A stretch of 64,000 bases of DNA, from contig NC_071331.1 in NCBI RefSeq assembly GCF_010183535.1, positions 806,001-870,000 of the forward strand, given 5' to 3'. Position numbers and translations under genes: made by a program. The notes below the pieces were generated by a model. That model ran no database searches, was not told the origin of the DNA, and saw nothing but the letters and a program-made list of their open reading frames with translations. Each line of letters starts with the position of its first letter. Position 1 is the stretch's first letter. This document shows, one piece after another, positions 30,388 through 40,700 of the stretch. The stretch is from Caenorhabditis remanei (taxonomy: Eukaryota; Nematoda; Chromadorea; Rhabditida; Rhabditidae).

Positions 30388-32267
30388 TTAATTTTGAAGA
30401 AGTGCTGGAGTGAAACCGATGTTGTGCTTGATGGGGTCGAAGTAGGTGCAACGTCCACGGAATGTTGGGATACCGAGAATAGTGCTGGAAGAAAAATTAG
30501 TTGTTTCGATAAAGAATTGATGCTAACTCACTCTCCAGTAGCGCTTGGTACAACTTGAAGTCTGCAGGTTCCGAAGAAACTAACAACAAGATCTCTTTCA
30601 TTAATTGTGATGGAAGTTCCTAAAAAAACAAAATAAGGGTTTCAGTAACTTTTGTGAACAAACCAGAAGCAAATCCAAGAGTAAGAGTGACTTTCGTGTC
30701 GCATGGAACAATTGGTGGGAATACGGTAACAGTGTTGATGTTGATACCGATCGAGTCAAGGATTTGGCTGACGAACATTGTTGGAAGAATGATTTGAGCA
30801 GTTGTTGTATCGAAAACAGCTTGAACCGCCTTCTTGTTCGAGTTGGTGGCCGACGTTCCAGCCGACTTGAAATTGGTCATGGTGACTTGATAAGTGTATC
30901 CCGATGAAAGGTAGACGTAGGATGGGTTTGGTGCGCAGTGGACTGGATCCAATCCTCCGTAGTAAATAACTCCGTGAGTTCCGAGATCATCTGTCTGGTT
31001 GAAGTGTTCGAGCCAGATGGAGAAGAATGTTCCAGAGATATCTCCACTTTGAACTCCTTGAACGAATGGAGAGTTTCCACCGATTTGAGATGCACCAGTT
31101 TGAGCTAATCCCAAAATTCCGTCAGCGTTTAGCCCTTCGATTCCGATTCCAATGTCTGTGGCTTGCAAGATTTTCACACCTGGGATGGTGATCAAGTCGG
31201 TGGCACGGTCTCCGATCTGAAAGTTATAAACTTAAAGTTTTGAAATCAAATTGCAGTGATTTTTTCGTTTTGAAAATTCTACTTCCGACTTCCAACTTCC
31301 GTCATTCCATAACGGTGAAATTTATGAAGAGTAAATTTTGCAGAAATTCAAGAAAAATGGTTAAATGACAAAAAATAGGCTTTTCTTCATCCAAAAACTA
31401 ATTTTCTACTGATTTTTGCGAATTTTATAAAATTTCCTTTTGAAGTTTTCGAATCTTTGGGAAAAAATCTTTGTCCGACTTCCGACTTCCGGCTTCCAAC
31501 TTCCTATTTCCGGCTTTTTTCGACTTCGGACTTCCGACTTCCGTTTTGAAAATTTTACTTCCGACTTCCGTTTTAGAAAAAAATCACTTTCGCGCAACTC
31601 TGAATGGCAGTAACTTACAACAGCAGTATCCTTTCCGACAAATCCCTTGAAGGTTCCAAGGTTGTTCTTGTAAGTGTATTGTTGTCCATAAGCATAGTAA
31701 GAAGATGAATTATTTTGGTTGAATCTTCTTTTGTTATAACAGTTGGAGGCAGAACCTGAAAATTCTAGTTTGTTATCACATTTGCCACTTTTATTCCTAA
31801 TGCTCTTTATGTGGCAGTCTTTAACCGATAACAAAAAAAAGAAACTAATCTCATGTAAACAATTTTTTTTAACGACTAAAATGTCAGCAAAAGCTGACAA
31901 AAACTTGATCATTTGATCTTAGGCTCGTGACGGAAAATTGTTTTATAAAAAAGAGCAAATAACTTACTGCAGCTGACATCTGGAATAACGATATCGGAAG
32001 TCTTTGTGTCAATGACCACGGTGAAGAGTTGTCCTGGTGTTCCAAGAGTCAAGTTGGCAACGAAGAACGTTCCAGTCTGTTCCAAAGTTTGTCCTCCTGG
32101 AAATAACAATTTAATAAGCATAGTTTTGTTTAAATAATCAAGTGTTTCATATTTTTATATATGAAAATACCTTTAGTGATGTTGGTGACTGCATTAGCAA
32201 CTTGGAATGGAAGCCTGAAAGCCGAAGTAGTGGCCATAAATGCCAGGAAGACGAAGGCCTTCATCAT
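30388..32267 (-). CDS. aspartyl-protease-like protein with altered active-site triads
   Basis: Pepsin-family (A1) fold, secreted. Exons 32171-32267, 31968-32096, 31619-31755, 30664-31216, 30532-30619 and 30388-30484 join in frame to 366 residues, a normal single-domain length. Signal peptide MMKAFVFLAFMATTSAF. Family landmarks: GTFFVANLTLGTPGQLFTVV; a Cys pair in SCSSASNC; SSSYYAYGQQYTY leading to the flap region GTFKGFVGKDTAVV; ADGILGLAQTG; FFSIWLEHF; GVIYYGGLD; QVTMTNF; TILGIPTFRGRCTYFDP; IGFTPA near the C-terminus. Both catalytic Asp residues remain (D62, D257), but the DTG triads read DTK (62-64) and DTT (257-259). The conserved Gly shapes the active site in known members, so activity may be lost or altered (inference). 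No stop or frameshift is seen, so the gene looks maintained. Confidence 0.88.
31465..31580. repeat. CGACTTC minisatellite in a protease intron
   Basis: Short degenerate repeats of CCGACTTCCGACTTCCGG type within the intron between exons 3 and 4; more units occur near 31280-31305. Confidence 0.7.
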
Positions 32268-32496
32268 CCTCAAAATTGGAATGATTTTAAAAGCATACAC
32301 TCTTCTATTTATGCTACTTCTCTTCCAACTGATAACGTAAATATTGTGACGTATGTACACCTATCATTTGCGGCACTGCACACTTCGATTTTCATCATTT
32401 TTCGTGTGCTTCAAAAGTTAATTCGACAAGATACAACTAATAAGGAAGAGAAAGAAACAAAAACAGAAAAAAGTGATCGTAACCACCCATGATGAC

Positions 32497-32635
32497 CTAG
32501 ATATCGGCTGGGCGAAGCTTTCCACGGCATCTTCTGGACTGATAGAATGTCCGATGTCAATTCTCACACTATTCTTGTCACGAACACCGGTGATAGTGAC
32601 CTCGTCCTTCAAGAACTTGCGAACTTCGTTTCCAA
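32497..32635 (-). pseudogene. orphan coding exon of unknown family
   Basis: The minus strand reads EVRKFLKDEVTITGVRDKNS then VRIDIGHSISPEDAVESFAQ, bounded by a possible CTAAG acceptor and a TCTAG/GTCATC donor. The composition and absence of stops look coding, but I find no partner exons. It lies about 230 bp upstream of the protease start on the same strand and may be an older gene end, an alternative first part, or a remnant. Confidence 0.4.
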
Positions 32636-32799
32636 CTTAGGGTAAGGATGAACATAAGTTATGTTACATAACATTTAAATTTTAATTATTCAATTTTTGA
32701 TACATTTTCGAAACTGTGATACTCATGAAGAGCGTAGCTAGGTAGTTTCATTGATAATAAGAGCACTCAATTCCAAATTGTTTTCCCTTTCTAAAACGA

Positions 32800-33060
32800 A
32801 TGATTAATTTAGACATTTCGTTGCTAGACAATTTATAGTTCAATGCGTTTCGAATCCATTGTTTGATCCCTCTTTCTTCCTGTGAGTGGGTGAAAAAGTT
32901 CAGATCTCCAATTTTAGATTTTTGGACCCAATTCAGTTACGTGTGTATTTTTAGTTGACCTCTTCAAAAGTATATCCAAGTTTCATATTTCATCTGCCAT
33001 TTATGTCTCTTTTTGGGTTTTCACTTTTTAAAAACAAAAAATGTATCCGTAGAGTCCGCT
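32800..33060 (-). repeat. local dispersed repeat family, inverted block
   Basis: Contains TTTTTGGACCCAATTCA, GTGTATTTTTAGTTGA and CATTTATGTCTCTTTTTGGG, the reverse of the 28500-29960 units. Confidence 0.7.
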
Positions 33061-33109
33061 TTCTCGATTACAGTAGACGTCTGGGATTTAAGGTCACCAC
33101 TTTTGTAGT

Positions 33110-33117
33110 CTGTTTCA
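33110..33117 (+). promoter_or_regulatory. orphan 21U-type core motif
   Basis: Exact CTGTTTCA. The nearest YRNT (TATT) is 43 nt away, outside the usual window. Confidence 0.3.
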
Positions 33118-33179
33118 TTACCAGTTTCAGAGAATACAAGTAAAGTGGAAGTAAAGTATTAAAGTATTAAAGTAGAAGT

Positions 33180-33809
33180 ATTAGAAGTGAAGAGTAAGTA
33201 GACACAATAATCTAAAAACTCTTGAATGCTTACAGTTTCTGAAAATTGTATTAAGTAATGAAGGGTTTAGGTTTCAATACTCGTCCATCTGACTGATCAT
33301 GTGTTTAAGGACTGAAAGCCGACTGCAAAACTAAGTTTTAGTTATTATTTTCAGAAATTCACGGTTAACGCAATAATGAGAGCCTAGACATGAATTTAAA
33401 AAATAATGTCATGAAAGAGTAATAATTCTTCAATCTCCATAGTTCCCAGATCCGTCATTTTAAAAAACTTGGGTTTTTACTAGTGATAAAAGAAGGGTCT
33501 TGAAAATATAAACATTACAATAACCCATCGTCTGAGCCTACAACTGCACCAACTAATTCTGTCACCGCTAATCTAAAAATCAAACGTCGAAGCTGTAAAA
33601 CATTTATATCAGTGAACTGATGTTTCAAAGTTTGCATTTATAGTTCCACCTAAACTTCTAATAGCTGCTATCTTGCATCTTAGTGTTAAAAATTATAATG
33701 GAACTATAAACGTCTTATGGTTGGATTTTTGTTCAATCCAGGTAATTGTTTTTTCTTTTCTTTCATGGTTGTTTTTTTTTCGGTTTTCAGATTTTAATAA
33801 AGTGTTCTC
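33180..33809. other. no gene seen
   Basis: No supported exon or RNA gene. Confidence 0.5.
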
Positions 33810-33817
33810 CTTCATAT

Positions 33818-34144
33818 CAGACTTGCAACGGGCCGGGCCGGGCCGGAATGAAAACTTCTAGGGCCCGGCCCGGCCCGGTGGGCCCGGAAGATCGGTACTG
33901 AAAAAATTCAATATTTTTTTTTCGAAAATTTCCCGATTTTTTTTGAAAATTAAAAAAAAACCAATTTTTTGTAGGTTTCGAAGGTTTTTGAAAAATATAC
34001 TTGAGGAAAAATATGAAAACTTTTCAGAAAATAAATTTTCGGACAGAAAATTGTAGTGAAAAAAGTTCAAAAATTCAAATCCGAACCGACCGGGCCGGGC
34101 CGGGCCGGAGCTTTCTCGGCCCGGCCCGGAATTTTGCAAGTCTG
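33818..34144. mobile_element. GC-rich hAT-like non-autonomous element, copy 2
   Basis: CAGACTTGCAA/TTGCAAGTCTG ends; the body is closely similar to the 993-1325 element. The 8-bp flanks CTTCATAT are exact at 33810-33817 and 34145-34152 and fit the hAT target pattern nTnnnnAn. Confidence 0.9.
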
Positions 34145-34433
34145 CTTCATATTGGTCTAATACGACTGAACTGAGGACTGAAGTTCAATAAAGTGCTACA
34201 TTTTTTGGTCTAATACAAATAGCAATCCAAAAAGCTTTAAAAAATAACAAAACTTAATCTTGCAATACTGACCCAAAATGTTCGTGCAACGGTGAAAAAA
34301 TCAGAATTATGTATATCAATCAGAATTGTTTTCTCTGAAAATAATACTGTTTCCAAATATTCTAATTTATCGATTTTAAGTATCTCCGATGGTGTCAAGT
34401 TATTTTAATCATTGATTCAATGCGCGTATCTCC

Positions 34434-34501
34434 TGACATGTATCTATATTTCTAATAACGACGTTCCGAGGTGTATTATCAAAAAGGCAAATCTGAAACA
34501 G
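34434..34501 (-). ncRNA. candidate 21U-RNA (piRNA) locus
   Basis: CTGTTTCA on the minus strand at 34494-34501. TATT gives the U at 34454 (40 nt) or CGTT gives 34457 (37 nt). Confidence 0.45.
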
Positions 34502-34577
34502 CTTATTCATAAAAACTTGCCGCTGTTCTGAAAAATATATAGTCAGATTTACGGAAACTGCGATTCCTATTTCAGTT

Positions 34578-34970
34578 TTGAAAGCGTTTGATAGGAATTA
34601 TTTACGGATTCAAGTCATGACTACCATCAAGACCAAAACCACGAAGAAGATGATAAAACAGGCAAATAAAAAACTGAGTGTCCCCCATCATTTATGGAGC
34701 ATCATATCTCGCAGAAGCATAATCAGAATACCGCTCAAAGCAGGAAGACGCAAAGAAAAAGTGTTGAAACTGAAGTTTTTTATTCTTCTGTTTCATCAGT
34801 TCATGTTTTTCCTGTTTGTGGCTTGGATGGTGATCAAATCACTGCAGTGGTCCCTACGCATCCTCCAAATGACCCAAGGGATTGCTGACGCATTAGCAGT
34901 GCAAAATTTTACTGTAGCTCTAATGGCGCATAGCAAAAAAGTTTTTATGCAGTATACCGAAAATTATTAA
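34578..34970 (+). other. uncertain open region, possibly a decayed gene
   Basis: A 130-codon frame exists, but a different frame (34694-34888) looks more protein-like (YSSVSSVHVFPVCGLDGDQI, TAVVPTHPPNDPRDC), followed after a stop by RISSAKFYCSSNGA. The switch between frames suggests decay or chance. I do not recognise it. A 21U candidate lies within. Confidence 0.25.
34788..34854 (+). ncRNA. candidate 21U-RNA (piRNA) locus
   Basis: CTGTTTCA at 34788-34795. TGAT gives the U at 34834 (39 nt); predicted RNA 34834-34854. Confidence 0.55.
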
Positions 34971-35174
34971 ATCAGCCGTTTTCTACCGAATTCAGTAAAG
35001 TTTTGGTGCTTTATAGCAATAAAATTACGAAAATTCCCCTGAACTTATTTTTAATCTTCCAAAAGTTGGTTTTTTTTCCGGTGAAAACATTATCAAAACA
35101 TTTTTATCGAGATATGCGCACAGTAGGCTTCTGACGCTTTTCCTGTCACGCCGCAGTGCACTGCAATTTTACAG

Positions 35175-35242
35175 CACGCCAAATCGTTCAAAGCAACAGA
35201 TGGATCAGTGGATTCAAGGACTAGAACCAGATTGTGAAACAG
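35175..35242 (-). ncRNA. candidate 21U-RNA (piRNA) locus
   Basis: CTGTTTCA on the minus strand at 35235-35242. TGTT gives the U at 35195 (40 nt). Confidence 0.5.
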
Positions 35243-35249
35243 ATTTTTA

Positions 35250-36160
35250 GTTTTCATTTTCAGAAATAAACTGCTATAGCAATATCAAGAGCGTAGACAT
35301 GAGTCAAAAATAGAATTAAAACAATCCTGAAAAAAAACGTAACCGAAAAAGTAGAATACTTCAATCGCCTATCTAGTAAGTTATGATAGTAACCAACCCA
35401 TACTGATCATAGTCACTGCAACCGTTTTCTCAAAAACAAAACTTCGAAACTGAAAAATTACATCAGTGAACTAATGTTTCAATGTTCCCATTTATTATTC
35501 CACCTAAACAGGAATTCTCGTTTCTTAATAAAACTCAAATGGGCATCTTCCTCGATCCGTTTATTTGAATAGACACTGGCGACTCTATTGGAACTGATGA
35601 CGTGAGCCAATTTTCTGGTTATGGTTGTGACGAAACGTGTTTTTTTATTTACGGTCTCTTTTTTTCTGTTGGTTTTTTAGTGAAGTGTTTTCATTCATAT
35701 TGTTTAATGTGACTACTTTTTTTCTGATATGACTTTTATTATCAATCCTCAAAGCACTACGCAGATTGCTGATAAAGCGGCATTCAAAAATTACTAGTTT
35801 CTTAAACCGGGTTTTAAGGCTTTACCAAACAGTGTTATTGAAGGCTATGTATGATAATACTATTAACCACGTATCAAAAATTTATTTAAAAACACTGGCA
35901 AAAAATTATTGTGCAACGGTAAAAAATCTCATTTATGTATTTCAATCAGAACTTTTTTCGGATTACGTTGAGCTTCAAGTTTCAAACAATATTACTGTTT
36001 GAAAATAGTGTATTGTATTGATTTTCAATATATTCGATGTTGATCATCAACTCGTCACATTCATCGTTTATTCGATGTTTGTGTTTCCTGAAATGGATCA
36101 TATTTTCAGATGACGGTCACATTCTACACAAAAAAGGATAAGGTGAAAAGTCTGGAAATA
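35250..36160. other. no gene seen
   Basis: No supported exon, RNA gene or repeat. An AT dinucleotide run lies further on, at about 36348-36361. Confidence 0.5.
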
Positions 36161-36165
36161 ACAAC

Positions 36166-36233
36166 ACTACAAATTTAGACGGATTAATATCTGGCATGGC
36201 CAAAACGTTAAACAAAATGAACTGGTGAAACAG
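36166..36233 (-). ncRNA. candidate 21U-RNA (piRNA) locus
   Basis: CTGTTTCA on the minus strand at 36226-36233. TATT gives the U at 36186 (40 nt). Confidence 0.5.
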
Positions 36234-36712
36234 ACAAATAAATAACGGCGCTCCTAATCCTTGTATTTACGTTTTAATGTTCATTGTGTGAGTTTGAACG
36301 ATTTACTAAATGGAATCGTGTTTCAAGTTGTCTCAATTCAAAAAAAAAATATATATATATATGTTTCCAGTGAAACGCGTTTTATCTGTTAGCGGGCAGG
36401 TGACAATAAAATGCGTCAAACGTCATGACTTCAGTTTCAGAAATTTTTTTGATTAGTCAGAGCTTCATTAAATACAAACTTTACCTTTAAACGTTCATTC
36501 ACATCACCGTTGCACAAAGTAACAAACTGCTTTCTGTTTCCTGATCATCATAGTATTTCTGAAAACATTGAGCGGCAATTCATAGATATGGAAAATAAAG
36601 CCGCACTCAAAACATGGAAAACATTTTCCAGTTTCAAGTGTTCTATAATTTTTCATAGTTTTCAATTGATTTGTTTGATGTGTGAATCCCAAAATATCAT
36701 TTTTTAAAGATT

Positions 36713-36779
36713 CTGTTTCAAACTGCCCAAATTAAAAAACTTCAATAAATTACAATAATGAATCTTTCATTTTAATTTC
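36713..36779 (+). ncRNA. candidate 21U-RNA (piRNA) locus
   Basis: CTGTTTCA at 36713-36720. TAAT gives the U at 36759 (39 nt); predicted RNA 36759-36779. Confidence 0.6.
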
Positions 36780-37257
36780 TGATTCCTGTTTCCTAATCAT
36801 CATAGAAGTTCAAAAAACTTCAAGCAACAATATCTCATCCGTGTATCCGTTAACGAGTAGTGTTGCTTTGTGAAAACAATTTTAACAGTAAAACCCAAAA
36901 TTGACTGTCAAATAAAATGCTCATTTTGACAGCATTCATGGAAACAATAATCAATAAACAAAAACTCGGCATAAACTCGCAATCATGTGTTACACAAACG
37001 ACAAAGCAAAATGTTGTAACTGTAAGGCAGACTTTTTTTTATACGCCAAGAAAATGACAATACAAATGGTGTTCTTGTTTAAATTTGGAAACTACCAGAA
37101 ACAGTTTAAGTGGATAAGTTTTACATAGCCTATATTCAGCTAATTTTTCTGTTACAAAGATGACATAATAGACTGGAGTAAAACCACAAATCGTTGAATC
37201 ACGTATAAGAATTCAAATATAAGAATTTTGGTAATTCACAATAATACAACTTTACAT

Positions 37258-37677
37258 CAGACTTGTCAAAAATCAGGCCGGGCCGGGCCGGGCCGAGATT
37301 TTTCTTGGCCGGGCCGGGCCGGGCCGAAATTTCTCTTGGCCCGGCCCGGCCCGGTCGGCCCGGATTCAAAAATGGGTACCCATTTTTACCAATTTTTTTT
37401 TGAAATTTTTCGAAAAAAAAGAGTAAAAATGCTTTGATTATCATACATATTCACATTTTGATTCAATTTTAAATGTTTATTCAAAAACTATACTTTTTTC
37501 AAAAAAGTTCAAAAAATTTCAAAAAATTTCCAAAAAAAAGTTGAAAAACAAGAAATTTTTTGAAAAAATGTTTCAAAACGGGCCGAGCGGGCCGGGCCCC
37601 CGGGCCGGGCCGGGCCGGGCCGAGATTTTTTTCTGATTTCGGCCCGGCCCGGCCCGGCCCGGCCCGTGACAAGTCTG
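37258..37677. mobile_element. GC-rich hAT-like non-autonomous element, copy 3
   Basis: CAGACTTGTCA/TGACAAGTCTG ends, longer GGGCC tracts than copies 1 and 2, and exact 8-bp flanks CTTTACAT at 37250-37257 and 37678-37685 (fits nTnnnnAn). It sits 32 bp past the stop codon of the guanylyl cyclase gene. Confidence 0.9.
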
Positions 37678-37709
37678 CTTTACATGAATTTGAAAAAAGG
37701 AATTGTCAG

Positions 37710-40700
37710 TTAAACCTTCAAAAAATTCTTATTCGATGCATCCTCGAGTTCAAACTTAATCTGAGAGATACAACTGGAACGGGAAGATTGCCGACGCATT
37801 GTGTCTTTCTCTCCGGTTAACCAGAATGTTAGACATGTTCCTTTGCCCTGAAAATAATTGGTGTTTATCAGTTACTCCAGTTTTCAAAATTTTCAAAATA
37901 GTTAACGCTTAAAAGTGATATTAACTGCGGATTAAACTGTTACTCGAATTACAGAAATATGACATTCTTGGAACAGTATTTGCTTTTTTCAGTTCTTTCA
38001 GTTCCACGCACCTTCACATCAATCATCCCTCTCTCCTCTAGAATAAACGATGGGAATTTCTCCATCAAAGTGTTTGCAGTCAATTCATTCAATTGAATTT
38101 TTCCAGGTGATCCAGTACTCGCCATTCGGCACGCCATATTTACAGTATCTCCGAATATACAGAATCTGAAAATAATGGAGAATGTGTTTCAGAAACGTTA
38201 GATTAGCGATGGTTTGGAGATCTAGGTGATAAGTAGCTGATTTTAATTTACTAAAATAAACGTTTCAGCAAACCCATATAATCATCGGAATAAGTATTCT
38301 TAACTGATTCAGTCAAACAAAAAACGAACCTCGGCGCAATGCTCCCCAATATGCCAGCTGCCACTGCTCCACTCGTTATCCCCATTTTGATTTGTAATAC
38401 GTGAGATGGTCGATGACGGACTGTGAAGGTTTTCATGAACTGGAAATGGTATAGTATTGGATTTTTCAAATGCATAGCGATTAATAAACATAGAACTCTC
38501 TAACATAAACTAAGAATCTGAAACAGTATTTCTTGAAGGTGGACTGAACTCAACTCTGATATTTTCATAGATTAATTTATGTGTGTCTGTGAGTTCATTT
38601 TCATACGGAAAGATTTTTTATTTGGTTTGGAACCCGCTGAGAGCAATCGAAGGTGAGTTTGGGCATTTTGCTGGCCTAGAAATTCTCGACTTCGGTCATG
38701 TTGATTTTTCAAATTTTGTCACTATTTTCGTTTATTTTCGTTGTTTTCTTTCAATGAATTTGGTCAACGACAAAAATTAATAGGAGCACTGCAAAAATAG
38801 TAGAAAAAACGACGAAAACCTGAAAAACTAAGATGTTTGAAGTGAAATTTCTAGAATGTCCCATGGCCACAGAAATGTCCAAGCTGCTCGTTCTCAGCAG
38901 GGTTTCCGAACGTCCTTTTTTCTATGAAAAAATCAGATTTTACCGTAGTCCACCTTCAATTGTTCCTATATCGACACACAAAGATCTCTCTAATATAAGC
39001 TATGAGTCTGAAATAGTATTCTGAAGACAAAAATAAAAAAATAATCATATTTTTCTGTTTCAAAACAATGTCAAACTAATGTTTAATAAATTTGAAATGC
39101 TATTCTTTTGTACCTTTAAGTTATTTGTTTCTACTCACCGTCTGCAACTTCAACGAAATGCGACAGACTTCTCTCAAGTGTCGCAGTCCACTCATTTCAG
39201 GTATTCCACTACAAATCAGATATGCATCTCCCACATTTTCAACTTTGAATGCTTTGTTCTTCTGCACAATGTAGTCGAAGGAGGAATAGAGTTCTTGCAG
39301 GGTTTCCAGGATCTGGAATACGATAGGTGTCCTTGGGAATTTGAACATAGGTTAAAAGGAATTGAATATAGTCTGATCAAAAACTAAAATTCCATTACGT
39401 TTCTAAAATCTATATGAAACAGAAATTATTGAAAAATAGAACTCACATGAACCGGAATAAATGCTTCACAAAATTTAGTAAACTGACAGACATCCACCAC
39501 TAGAAGAGTCACTGAACCGTGTTGCTCAGGCACCACACTCTTGCCAGATCGGATTGAGTCGGCGATGCTTCTGCAATTAGATTGGTCATGTAGCTTACGA
39601 TATCGAATTGAATAATTAAAATTTCAACTCACTTAGGCAGTAGCTGATACAGTAAATTCTCAGTTGTGGCCATATCTTGTTCCAGTTCTCTTGTTCTCTC
39701 TGCCACAATTTGCTCCAAATTCGCGGAATATTCATCGATCATCTCAATCATTTGGTCTATCAGAGTGCCTTTTACGCTGAAATTAAACTTGAGGATCATT
39801 AATATCCAACCACTCACTCCTGTCCGAATTCTCTATTCACTGCATCCGTTATCTTTATCAATGCGGGTCTGGCAACTGGTTTATACAACCAACACTGTTG
39901 AATAATCGATAAAAGTCTCATTGTGAAACTATTCCCTTCTGGAACCTTCGGATGGATTGGGGCAGTTGATTGGTTGGAAAGCAAGTCGGCGAGTTCTGAA
40001 ATGAAAAAAAAACCATTGAATATAGTGAAAACATAATCCCACAAATAAAGTTAGTGAAACTGTACCTCTAATATCCTCCGGTCTCTCAGCAAACGGTCTC
40101 ATATAGAACAAAATCTGGTAGATCAACATTGCCAACTGATAGATATCCCCTTCTACAGTACCCATTGGCTCATCGTGTTTCTCGAGGAGATGGGAGAGAT
40201 GTTCGGGTGCCAGTTGGAGGTATTCTGGAAGGACAGACTGTAAGATTACTGATGGAAATGGGAACATACGAATGTAGCAAAGAGGAAGAAACATTTTGCA
40301 AAACAGGAAGTTTTGGAAAAGAAAAAGTTTTTACTGTTCAAAAACGTTTTTAAAATAATGAATATTCTATTTCACCACTAAATCCCTTAGTTCTTTTCCA
40401 TTTATGGGAGGTTGCATAAACATTTGCTAGAAAGGCATAAGGCAATCGATATGGTAAAACGGACAATCAATACAGAAAGATGATAATGGGGAAACGTTGG
40501 TCAACTGCATCGTCAAAAAACTTTGGAAAAATAATTTAGGGAGAACGTTGACTATCATGCAGCAGTTTTGTGACATGAAAGGTTGAGAGTAGGTAAAAGC
40601 TGATTGGTAAAAACTGAGCTTTGCTGCAAAAAACCTCAAAAAATAGTAGACGAACAAATTTTTCAAGCTGATATTCTCTTGGTGGAAGGCGGGAAGCGGA

